Source of the DNA: Litorilituus lipolyticus
Lineage (GTDB): Bacteria; Pseudomonadota; Gammaproteobacteria; Enterobacterales; Alteromonadaceae
Assembly: GCF_006439335.1 (NCBI RefSeq)
Contig: NZ_SAWY01000005.1
Location: 124,001 to 188,000, forward strand
DNA: 64,000 bases
Direction: 5' to 3'
The notes beneath the pieces are model-generated. The model saw nothing but the letters and a program-made list of their open reading frames with translations, was not told the DNA's origin and made no database searches. A program made the translations under genes and the position numbers. Positions 25,193 through 33,124 of the stretch are shown here, one piece after another (positions within the stretch are counted from its first letter, which is position 1; each line of letters begins with the position of its first letter).

Positions 25193-26716
25193 ATGGTTTC
25201 TAAAAAAATAGTTGGAACAGTACTGGTAGCTGGGGCTTTTGCCGCTGGGGTTTATTATGGTGGCAGCCAGAATGTAACACCAGTTATTACGAATAGCTCT
25301 GCTGGTGCAAGTTACGGTGGCGGCTATGATAAATCGGCGGATAAAGATGCACAAAAAGGGGCAAAAAAATCTGCGGTTAAGCAAAGAACAGAAGTAGGAC
25401 AAACCCATGTAGTTAATGATGGGGAAACCATCATGGCAGCGGTTCAGGCGGCCAAGCCAGGCGATACAATCCAAGTTATGCCGGGCACGTATCATGAAAC
25501 CGTTTATGTTGATAAAGATGATATTCGTATTATTGGCGTTATTAAAGAAGGTAAGCGAGCAACCCTTGATGGTAAAGGCGTATTAAATGATGCTTTTTTA
25601 TATTCAGGTAATAACTTTGTTATAGAAAACTTTATCATTACTAAGTACAAAGGTAATGGTGTTATGGGGCAAGCGGGTAATAACTTCGAAATCCGCAATA
25701 ATATTATTGTTGATACAGGTGTTTACGGTATTTTTCCACAATTGGGTAAAAACGGCATCGTTGAATACAATGTTATTTCAGGTATTGAAGATGCCGCGAT
25801 TTATGTTGGTATGAGCGATAACATTCATGTTGCCTATAACGATGTCTTTGCCAATGTAGCAGGTATTGAAATTGAAAACTCACGCCATGCTATTGTTGAA
25901 AATAATAACGTTTATAACAACACGGGCGGTATTTTAGCTTTTATCACGCCAGGTTTGCCGATTAAAACAACCTACGATGTAATTATTCGTAATAACTTTA
26001 TTTACAACAATAACCATAAAAACTTTGGTGCGCCCGGCTCTACTGTGGGTGGGATCCCTGCTGGTACCGGCATATTGATTATGGCAGCTGATGATGTTGT
26101 TGTTGAAGATAACATTATTACCGGTAACAAAACGGCGGGTATTTTAATCACTGATCATCATAACGCACCGAATGTGACGATTGATCCAGAATCAGATCCT
26201 AATCCTGATGGTGTCAAAATCTTAAATAACCTAATGCATAACAATGGCTACGACACAATTGATGAAGTGAAAGCCTTAATGTTAACTGAGTTTAAACAAG
26301 GCGAGCCAGATATCGTACGTGTTGGTACAAGTAATGATAGCTGTATTATAAACCGCCATCGCTATGTCTCTGTTGGAGTAAATAGTTGGAAAGAATGTGA
26401 ATTTACTAATACTCATTCAATCGATACTTACTTACTAGATGAGCCTGTACCACCACGCGTCATTGATCCTTCTGAGCGCGGTAAAGTAGTTTATAACGGT
26501 GTATGTGCGGGTTGTCATACCTATACAGGGCGTATGATTGGTCCTCCAGTGCAAATAATTCAAGCTCTTTATATGGATAACCCACAAGGTTTAGCTGATT
26601 TCATTGCCAAGCCTACGAAGAAACGTGAGGACTATCCTGAAATGCCACCGCAAAATTATTTAGACGAAGAAACACGTCTAGCTGTGGCTAAATATATGTT
26701 AGCGCAAAAGAAGTAG
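25193..26716 (+). CDS. Parallel beta-helix protein fused to a C-terminal cytochrome c domain
   Basis: This 507-residue protein has an N-terminal signal/anchor (KKIVGTVLVAGAFAAGVYYG) and a Gly/Lys-rich linker. A right-handed parallel beta-helix (about residues 70-350) follows, recognisable from repeated N-N-x-I/V rungs such as IRNNIIVDTGVYGI, VENNNVYNNTGGI and VEDNIITGNKTAGI, and from the opening GDTIQVMPGTYHE typical of NosD/CASH-type helices. The C-terminal 90 residues form a single-haem class I cytochrome c with CAGCH at about residue 438 and a Met in EMPPQNYLDEE. Beta-helices of this class usually bind or act on saccharides or polymers; the cytochrome implies electron transfer. CGGAGA precedes the ATG at 25193. 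The architecture is unusual and its activity unknown. Confidence 0.8.
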   Translation: MVSKKIVGTVLVAGAFAAGVYYGGSQNVTPVITNSSAGASYGGGYDKSADKDAQKGAKKSAVKQRTEVGQTHVVNDGETIMAAVQAAKPGDTIQVMPGTYHETVYVDKDDIRIIGVIKEGKRATLDGKGVLNDAFLYSGNNFVIENFIITKYKGNGVMGQAGNNFEIRNNIIVDTGVYGIFPQLGKNGIVEYNVISGIEDAAIYVGMSDNIHVAYNDVFANVAGIEIENSRHAIVENNNVYNNTGGILAFITPGLPIKTTYDVIIRNNFIYNNNHKNFGAPGSTVGGIPAGTGILIMAADDVVVEDNIITGNKTAGILITDHHNAPNVTIDPESDPNPDGVKILNNLMHNNGYDTIDEVKALMLTEFKQGEPDIVRVGTSNDSCIINRHRYVSVGVNSWKECEFTNTHSIDTYLLDEPVPPRVIDPSERGKVVYNGVCAGCHTYTGRMIGPPVQIIQALYMDNPQGLADFIAKPTKKREDYPEMPPQNYLDEETRLAVAKYMLAQKK

Positions 26717-26851
26717 CGTTAATAAGCTCTCCCTAGGAAGTGCCTTAAAGCGAATTTAGGGTGCTTCCGCTTCCATATTTTCCAAACATTAGTTGATTGA
26801 GGTTTTATTAGTGAACCTGAGATCACTCTTATATCTGAACACGAGTCAATC

Positions 26852-28291
26852 ATGAATATAGAAAACAGCCATATTGAAGAATACACTTCTATTGAGCAGC
26901 TGCAGGACATTTTTGCATCGCAGCGTGCTGCCTTTAATAACAATATATACCCGAAAATAACTGAGCGAATAGCGCAGTTAAAGCAGTTAAAAGCAGCGGT
27001 GATGAATAATCAAGAGGCATTGATTAGTGCAATAAGTAGTGACTTTGGTCATCGTTGTGCTGATGAAACACGTATCTCTGAATTGCTGACATTTGTTGAG
27101 GCTATTGATACATCAATTAAACATATTCATCGTTGGACTAAACCATCAACGCGAAAAGTGTCGATTATCTTTCAGCCAGCCAGCAACCAAGTGCTTTACC
27201 AGCCATTAGGGGTTGTTGGTATCATGGTGCCATGGAATTATCCATTGATCTTAAGTTTAGGTCCACTTGTTACCGCCCTTACTGCTGGTAACCGCGTCAT
27301 GTTAAAGCTTTCTGAATATACGCCGCACTTTAATGAGTGCTTGACAACATTACTTGCCACGGTATTTAAAACTGATCAAGTTGCTGTAACCACAGGTGTT
27401 GCCGATGTCTCAACGGCATTTTCTCAACTACCTTTTAATCATTTATTTTTTACAGGTTCAACAGGCGTAGGTAAATTAGTAATGAAAGCGGCGGCTGAAA
27501 ATTTAACCCCCGTTACCTTAGAATTAGGTGGTAAATCGCCAGCAATAATCACCGACAATGTGGATATGGATTTAGCTGCAGAGCGCATTTGTTTTGGTAA
27601 ATCTTTAAACGCAGGTCAAATTTGTGTCGCGCCTGATTATATTCTATGCCCTGAGCATAAAAAGCATGAATTTATTGAAGCGTATAAGAATGCTTTTGCT
27701 CGCATGTACCCAAGTATTAAAGATAACCCTGATTACTCCACGATCATTAATGAAGCACAATACCTGCGTTTGCAAAAATTAATTGAAGAAGCGGAGTTAG
27801 CTGGCGCTCGATGTACACAAATAAATCCTGCTAATGAAAGTTTTGAAAATACCAGAAAAATGCCTCCTACAATAGTAGAAAATGCTAGTGCAGATCTTGG
27901 GGTGTTAACTGAGGAATTATTCGGGCCAATACTGCCGATTGTTACTTATAATAAACTAGAGCAAGCCATTGATTATGTTAATGATAGAGCTAGACCTTTG
28001 GCTTTATATCTATTTAGTTTAGATAAAGGTGAACAAGCGCAAGTTTCTTATCAAACTCATTCTGGTGGTATTTGTATTAATAATACCATTACACATTTAG
28101 CGCAAGGAGACCTACCTTTTGGTGGTGTGGGTGACTCAGGTATGGGCCATTATCATGGCTTTGAAGGCTTTCAGACCTTCTCTAAAGCCAAAGCAGTACA
28201 TAAAATTGGTAAGCTTAATGGTGGAAAATTACTGTACCCACCCTACGGCAAGAGCATACACCAGTTATTTTATAAGTTGTTTGTGAGGTAA
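26852..28291 (+). CDS. Coniferyl-aldehyde-dehydrogenase-type aldehyde dehydrogenase
   Basis: This is a 479-residue NAD(P)-dependent aldehyde dehydrogenase. Visible elements are the VVGIMVPWNYPLILSLGPL cofactor strand, FTGSTGVGK, the catalytic Glu in LELGGKSP and catalytic Cys in NAGQICVAPDY, and the C-terminal GGVGDSGMGHYHG segment with the hydrophobic tail. The overall pattern (short N-terminus, QLKAAVMNNQEALISAISSDFG, QPLGVVGIM) fits the coniferyl aldehyde / long-chain aldehyde dehydrogenase subgroup rather than betaine or succinate-semialdehyde types. It is cytosolic. It follows the beta-helix/cytochrome gene by 135 bp in the same direction and may oxidise an aldehyde produced by the periplasmic redox proteins; that link is inference. 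Confidence 0.88.
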   Translation: MNIENSHIEEYTSIEQLQDIFASQRAAFNNNIYPKITERIAQLKQLKAAVMNNQEALISAISSDFGHRCADETRISELLTFVEAIDTSIKHIHRWTKPSTRKVSIIFQPASNQVLYQPLGVVGIMVPWNYPLILSLGPLVTALTAGNRVMLKLSEYTPHFNECLTTLLATVFKTDQVAVTTGVADVSTAFSQLPFNHLFFTGSTGVGKLVMKAAAENLTPVTLELGGKSPAIITDNVDMDLAAERICFGKSLNAGQICVAPDYILCPEHKKHEFIEAYKNAFARMYPSIKDNPDYSTIINEAQYLRLQKLIEEAELAGARCTQINPANESFENTRKMPPTIVENASADLGVLTEELFGPILPIVTYNKLEQAIDYVNDRARPLALYLFSLDKGEQAQVSYQTHSGGICINNTITHLAQGDLPFGGVGDSGMGHYHGFEGFQTFSKAKAVHKIGKLNGGKLLYPPYGKSIHQLFYKLFVR

Positions 28292-28322
28292 TAGCGAGTT
28301 AGAAAATTGTCAATTAAGCGAT

Positions 28323-28360
28323 AAGCTAAGTAATAACGCTGGTATTACTTAGCTTAATTT
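28323..28360. terminator. Terminator-like hairpin
   Basis: The 13-bp perfect stem AAGCTAAGTAATA / TATTACTTAGCTT with a 7-nt loop is followed by AATTT. It lies between the ALDH gene and the convergent small membrane-protein gene. The T-run is weak. Confidence 0.6.
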
Positions 28361-28397
28361 GACGAATACTAAATATTATATGCCTCTGATATTCTTA

Positions 28398-28865
28398 TTA
28401 AGCCTGGTTTGTTTTCTTGCTGCTTTGACGGTTTTTATAAAGCACTAAAGCAATGAGTAAAAAAGCTAAGAAAAATAACCCAAAGGTAGAACTAGCTTGG
28501 TCACTCTCTACTTCATCAGGCGTTAAAATATCACGACCATTCCCCGTCAGTTTATAGACTTGATAAAAACCATCATTGACTTCTATTGCTTCAAGTATCA
28601 CCTTTTTTCCCAGTAATACTTGTGATTTGTTGCCTTCACAATAATCACTTCTAAACTTGATTGATAAATTGTAAGTGAAATCAGAATCAGTCAAGCTTAA
28701 TGCCGCTGCGCCTTTAGGTGGACAGTGTAATTGGTAAATCGAACCTTTAATGATTTGAATGTTACTCAATTGGGCATACGCTTTTGTGTGCATAGCACTT
28801 TTCACACCTAATAAAATAAAGAAGGCAGCTAATACTAATAAAATAATGTTGGTTGTTTTGCTCAT
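28398..28865 (-). CDS. Two-helix membrane protein of unknown function
   Basis: This 155-residue protein has an N-terminal hydrophobic segment (IILLVLAAFFILLGV) and a second near the C-terminus (FGLFFLAFLLIALVLY), with about 90 soluble residues between them that contain two Cys (LHCPPKG, DYCEGN) and are probably periplasmic. A positively charged tail follows the last helix. I do not recognise the family. The ATG at 28865 places the first helix at the very N-terminus; earlier in-frame starts up to 28940 would add 25 residues. It is convergent with the ALDH gene and lies downstream of the YHYH lipoprotein gene on the same strand. Confidence 0.65.
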   Translation of the reverse strand: MSKTTNIILLVLAAFFILLGVKSAMHTKAYAQLSNIQIIKGSIYQLHCPPKGAAALSLTDSDFTYNLSIKFRSDYCEGNKSQVLLGKKVILEAIEVNDGFYQVYKLTGNGRDILTPDEVESDQASSTFGLFFLAFLLIALVLYKNRQSSKKTNQA

Positions 28866-29013
28866 AAGAAACTTTATTTTTGCTTTGCTTGAAAGACAAT
28901 TTTTATGATGAATTTGTGAGGGTAAGTAGAACATATTCAAGATTATTTCGTCTTGATATATATCACAAACTCAACGTATAACTCCTGGCAAAGTTTCACG
29001 CTTTAATGCTTTT

Positions 29014-30138
29014 TTAATCTCTTACAAATGCGGAGGCTTCTTGGACAAAAGAGCTATTGGGTTGACCAAAAACACAAATAGGTCCGTAAGGATAATCTTC
29101 TGTATAGTAATAGCCATAATTGCCATAAGCGTCAGTCATACCATTACACTCATCTAGATCACCGCTACCTTCTTGATAAAACCAATCTTCAACAAAAATT
29201 CCTCTTTTGTGCGTTGCGATTGAAGGCGCACTGATATTGGAGCCTGCTGGCGTTTCTCGCTCTGAGTCATAGGTGCGCCAGCTTGACTTAGCTTTTTTAA
29301 GCGCACCGCTTTCTTTATCATAAAAGTAATGACCATAAATTGGAAAACCGTCAGGAGCAAAGCCGATAACAGGAGAGCCGCTACTATCAATATCTGAGGT
29401 AATTGCAACTTGATTAATGGCATCATCTACAAAAGAGAGTCCATCATTATCGCCATGGTAATGATATCTACCATCAAAAGCATGGCCTGTATATTCATCT
29501 AAAGTCACTATATCAGGGTTATTGGCAGGCACGGCATACCAATCAGCATTTAAGCCACATTGCTGACGAGTACCTAATCCAACATTCAAAGGTGCATTGA
29601 TATCTGGGTGGTAACAAAAAGCAGAATCCATATCTAAATCAACGCCATTAAGTAATATGCCATTTAAGGTCAGCATCCCTGCTATTTTTCTTACATAACT
29701 CGCTTGTGTTTGTTTGGTTGGAAATCTTGGAACCGTTAAAATAAAGCTTATAGTGTTTGCTTGAACACGACTGGCAAAGTCTTTTCCGGTTGTAGTATTT
29801 GCGCCAACATCGTGGTTGGGGATGTTATTACTCTCAAAAGTGCAATGTTCACTATCGGCTGTTACGGTTAAATAACTGTCTAACACTTCACTTTGCTGAA
29901 CATCGTAAATGGTTGCGTGATATTGACCCACATAAGCAGCGCAATCTGGGTTTCGGTTGCTTAGTTTGGTAAAGGAAATATCGCCTTGAGGGTTAGCTGT
30001 CAAATTATTTTCAGGCACTGTTGGCAATACAGGGCTATTGTCAGGAGTTTCGTCTGAACGGCTATTCTCAGAGCTTCCACCGCAACCGCTTAAAAGCATA
30101 GAAAGTGTTAACAAAATCAGTTTAGTGATGGCATTCAA
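29014..30138 (-). CDS. YHYH-domain lipoprotein
   Basis: This is a 374-residue lipoprotein with lipobox LLSGC (Cys19) and a Ser/Asn/Pro-rich tether. The mature part is a YHYH domain: DGRYHYHGD gives the domain its name, and GFAPDGFPIYGHYFYD plus the closing LDECNGMTDAYGNYGYYYT match its other conserved blocks. The His/Asp/Tyr-rich motifs look like a metal site, though biochemical function is not established for the family. It is divergent from the DUF885 lipoprotein gene, with a 22-bp perfect palindrome between them. Confidence 0.85.
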   Translation of the reverse strand: MNAITKLILLTLSMLLSGCGGSSENSRSDETPDNSPVLPTVPENNLTANPQGDISFTKLSNRNPDCAAYVGQYHATIYDVQQSEVLDSYLTVTADSEHCTFESNNIPNHDVGANTTTGKDFASRVQANTISFILTVPRFPTKQTQASYVRKIAGMLTLNGILLNGVDLDMDSAFCYHPDINAPLNVGLGTRQQCGLNADWYAVPANNPDIVTLDEYTGHAFDGRYHYHGDNDGLSFVDDAINQVAITSDIDSSGSPVIGFAPDGFPIYGHYFYDKESGALKKAKSSWRTYDSERETPAGSNISAPSIATHKRGIFVEDWFYQEGSGDLDECNGMTDAYGNYGYYYTEDYPYGPICVFGQPNSSFVQEASAFVRD

Positions 30139-30185
30139 CGTAAATGTCTCAGATGAATTTAACTGTTAATTCACTATAAAGCCCT

Positions 30186-30207
30186 TAGCACTGTAATTAC
30201 AGTGCTA
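30186..30207. promoter_or_regulatory. Perfect 22-bp palindrome in a divergent promoter
   Basis: The arms TAGCACTGTAA / TTACAGTGCTA join with no spacer. It lies 48 bp before the YHYH gene and 141 bp before the DUF885 gene, both transcribed away from it. No T-run follows, so it looks more like a repressor or activator site than a terminator. No regulator gene is adjacent. Confidence 0.5.
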
Positions 30208-30347
30208 GTCAGGTAAAGTTTTGTAAAGTTATTAACCTCATTAAATGCCTTCTTCTTGGGTGCTCACTCATTATAGTTTATCTGCTAAGTGGGATTATTA
30301 GATAAATAGACTAGGCTTGTGGTACTAAATATGAAAAGGCTAATAAC

Positions 30348-32147
30348 ATGATATTTAATCAAGGCTTAGTAAAGCGGTTATGTTTATTCGCAATATGCGC
30401 TATGGCTTTAGTAGGGTGTATGCATTCTTCACAAAGTACAAACGTCAGTGCAAAAAATTATGATTCAGCGGGTAAAAAGCTTCATGCTCTATTGGAAAAG
30501 GATTGGCAGAGGTATTTGAGGAATAATCCTGAAATGTCTTCATATTTAGGCGATACCAGATATAACGATCGTTGGAGTGACTTATCTCTACATGGAATCG
30601 CGCGTGTTAATCAGCAAGATAAAGCAGTGCTCTTACAGTTAAAAAACATTCAATATGATGCCTTATCAAAACAAGATAAAATTAACTACGATTTATTTAA
30701 GTGGCAGATAGAGTCAGCAGTAAATGAATATAAATATTCCCCTTTTTTGATGCCCATTAACCAACTAGAAGGGGTGCAATCCATTTATCAATACGCTGAT
30801 TTTTTTACTTTTAATAACTATCAAGATTATCAAAACTGGCTTAAACGTTTACAAGCGTTGCCTCAGCTAATTGAACAAACAACGACGTTAATGAAAGCGG
30901 GTATCAAGCAGGGAGTTTTGCCTCCAGCTATTACTATTTCAAGAATACCTGCACAAGTTAAACAGCACTTGGTAAGTCATGCCAAAGAAAGTGTGTATTT
31001 TGCTAAGTTTAATGCTTTTCCTAAAAATATTGATAAGCATCAGCAACAGCAGTTGCTTGAACAAGCAACGACAGTAATTCAACATGAAATTACACCAGCA
31101 TACCAAAAGTTTTATGACTTTTTAGAGAGTGAATATTTGCCGGCGTGTCGAAACACCGCGGGCATTTGGGATTTAACTGATGGTAAAGCGTATTATCAAT
31201 TTCTTATTAACTATTACACTACAACCACGTTAACGGCCGATGAAATACATGAAATAGGTTTAAAAGAGGTCACACGAAATAGAGCTGAAATGGAGCAAGT
31301 TATTGATGAAGTTAAATTTGAAGGAAGCTTTCAACAGTTTTTAACCTTTTTACGAACGGATCCTCAGTTTTATTATCAAACGCCTGAGGCTTTACTAGAA
31401 GCATATCAAGCGGTAAGTAAGCGCTTAGACCCACACTTGCCTAAGCTGTTTGGTAAATTGCCGCGCATGCCTTATGGAGTCATCCCAATTCCAGATTCTA
31501 TGGCTCCTGATGAAACGACTGCTTATTATTCTGGCCCTTCTGCCGATGGAACACGTGCAGGTTATTACTACGTCAATTTATACCTGCCAGAATCAAGGCC
31601 TAAATATGAAATAGAAGTGCTAAGTGTTCATGAAGCCGTTCCTGGGCATCACTTACAGGTGGCCTTACAAATGGAGTTAGGTGAACTTCCTAAGTTTAGG
31701 CGCTTTCTCGATTTTACTGTATTCACTGAGGGATGGGGCTTATATAGTGAACGTTTAGGTTATGACATGGGACTTTATAGCGATCCGTATTCTCGCTTTG
31801 GACAATTAACCTATGATATGTGGCGTGCGGTACGTTTAGTTGTTGATACGGGAATACATCACAAAGGTTGGACACGAAAGCAAGCTATTGATTATTTTAT
31901 GGCAAATGCCGCTAAGTCAGAGCAAGATATTATTAATGAGATAGATCGCTATATTTCTTGGCCAGGTCAAGCACTCGCATACAAAATAGGGCAGTTGAAA
32001 ATACTTGCTTTGCGAGAAAAGGCTGAAAAGACACTAGGTGATAAGTTTGATATTAGAAGCTTTCACGATACGGTTTTAGGCAGTGGTTCAATACCGCTTA
32101 ACGTGCTGGAAGACAATGTAGAACAATGGATTGAGTCTAAGCAATAG
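30348..32147 (+). CDS. DUF885-family lipoprotein, putative zinc metallopeptidase
   Basis: This is a 599-residue protein with lipobox LVGC (Cys24) in its signal peptide. It is a full-length DUF885 protein: KDWQRYLRNNPEMSSYLGD at the N-terminus, the HEAVPGHHLQ motif (an HExxxGHH-type metal site) at about residue 428, FTEGWGLYSE providing the expected third ligand, and the terminal GQALAYKIGQLKILALR. The motif arrangement resembles a gluzincin-like metallopeptidase, and the family is generally predicted to be peptidases of the cell envelope. It is probably anchored to the periplasmic face. The substrate is unknown. It is monocistronic or grouped with the following isochorismatase-like gene. Confidence 0.88.
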   Translation: MIFNQGLVKRLCLFAICAMALVGCMHSSQSTNVSAKNYDSAGKKLHALLEKDWQRYLRNNPEMSSYLGDTRYNDRWSDLSLHGIARVNQQDKAVLLQLKNIQYDALSKQDKINYDLFKWQIESAVNEYKYSPFLMPINQLEGVQSIYQYADFFTFNNYQDYQNWLKRLQALPQLIEQTTTLMKAGIKQGVLPPAITISRIPAQVKQHLVSHAKESVYFAKFNAFPKNIDKHQQQQLLEQATTVIQHEITPAYQKFYDFLESEYLPACRNTAGIWDLTDGKAYYQFLINYYTTTTLTADEIHEIGLKEVTRNRAEMEQVIDEVKFEGSFQQFLTFLRTDPQFYYQTPEALLEAYQAVSKRLDPHLPKLFGKLPRMPYGVIPIPDSMAPDETTAYYSGPSADGTRAGYYYVNLYLPESRPKYEIEVLSVHEAVPGHHLQVALQMELGELPKFRRFLDFTVFTEGWGLYSERLGYDMGLYSDPYSRFGQLTYDMWRAVRLVVDTGIHHKGWTRKQAIDYFMANAAKSEQDIINEIDRYISWPGQALAYKIGQLKILALREKAEKTLGDKFDIRSFHDTVLGSGSIPLNVLEDNVEQWIESKQ

Positions 32148-32235
32148 TCAGTATTTTTAACTGATATATTGATTTTTGTAAAACGCTAAATTAGGGTTAA
32201 ATGCTAGGGGTTGGTACTTTCAATAGGAAGGGTAA

Positions 32236-32778
32236 ATGTTAATAAAAGAAAACTGTGGTCTTATAATTGTTGATGTCCAAGGACGTCTTGCTCAAATGGT
32301 ACATAACAGTGATGCTTTGCTTGTGAACACTCGAAAGTTAATTGAGTGTTGTCAGTTGTTAGCTATACCTATTATTTGGCTTGAACAAAACCCAAAAGGG
32401 TTGGGAGAGACACTACCTGAACTTTCTGATTTACTTAAGCAGTCGAGCAAAGTATTTGAAAAGTTTCATTTTAATGCTCTTTATGAACCTGAAATTGCTA
32501 CTGCTATTAAAGCAACTGGCAAACAGCAGTGGCTTGTGGCAGGAATCGAAGCACATGTCTGTGTTTACCAAACTGTCATGGGGCTACTTAATGCTGGCTA
32601 TGAAACAGAAGTCGTAATTGATTGCATAGCATCCAGAATGCAATCAAATATTGAAGTGGCTATTGCTAAGATGCAACAAAAAGGCGCGAGCATCTCAAGC
32701 TTAGAGATGTCTGTGTTTGAATTACTTAACAGCGCTAAGTCAGATGAGTTTAAAGGTATATTACCGATAATAAAGTAG
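32236..32778 (+). CDS. Isochorismatase-like cysteine hydrolase
   Basis: This 180-residue cytosolic hydrolase has the family triad: Asp in LIIVDVQGRL (residue 13), Lys in the KFHFNA region, and the nucleophile Cys in GIEAHVCVYQT. The preceding Ile-Glu pair corresponds to the usual cis-peptide. It is closest in style to the YcaC-like or nicotinamidase-related small hydrolases; the substrate cannot be assigned. AGGAAGGG lies just upstream of the ATG. It sits 88 bp after the DUF885 gene. Confidence 0.88.
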   Translation: MLIKENCGLIIVDVQGRLAQMVHNSDALLVNTRKLIECCQLLAIPIIWLEQNPKGLGETLPELSDLLKQSSKVFEKFHFNALYEPEIATAIKATGKQQWLVAGIEAHVCVYQTVMGLLNAGYETEVVIDCIASRMQSNIEVAIAKMQQKGASISSLEMSVFELLNSAKSDEFKGILPIIK

Positions 32779-32825
32779 TAACTCTTATGAGGTCTTACTT
32801 AAGCTTTTGAATATTTTCTTAATTA

Positions 32826-32859
32826 AAAGCCATTTATTTTGAATAAAATAAATGGCTTT
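32826..32859. terminator. Bidirectional terminator-like hairpin
   Basis: The 15-bp perfect stem AAAGCCATTTATTTT / AAAATAAATGGCTTT with a 4-nt loop lies between the isochorismatase gene and the convergent small membrane-protein gene. Flanking T content is moderate on both strands. Confidence 0.7.
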
Positions 32860-32922
32860 ACGTTTAACTTAAGATTTTATGCATGCTTATAAATGTGATT
32901 TGTATATTTCTCTATTGGCTGA

Positions 32923-33123
32923 TTAGTTTATAGCCCAGCTTGGGAGCAGAAAGCAACTTGCAGCGAATAAAGCCCAAATTAGCATAGTTAACCAATACAT
33001 AGCGGGATCACTACCTCGATGATAAGGATGCCATATGTAGGCAACTCCTCTGACTAAATCAAAAAGTAACCAAAGTGTTAGAGCAAAACCTAACCAATAA
33101 GCCCAAGGTAGTGATAACAACAT
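32923..33123 (-). CDS. 66-residue two-helix membrane protein, coupled to the propeller-cytochrome gene
   Basis: This small protein is two hydrophobic helices (YWLGFALTLWLLFDLVRGVAYIW and MYWLTMLIWALFAASCFLLP) joined by a short HPYHRGSDP loop. Its ATG at 33123 lies one base after the TAG of the large cytochrome gene, with GAGGAG seven bases before it inside that gene's 3' end, so the pair is clearly cotranslated. The family is not recognised. It may be an inner-membrane partner or electron-transfer anchor of the lipoprotein encoded upstream; His and Trp residues in the loop are notable, but a haem or quinone role is speculation. Confidence 0.75.
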   Translation of the reverse strand: MLLSLPWAYWLGFALTLWLLFDLVRGVAYIWHPYHRGSDPAMYWLTMLIWALFAASCFLLPSWAIN

Positions 33124-33124
33124 A

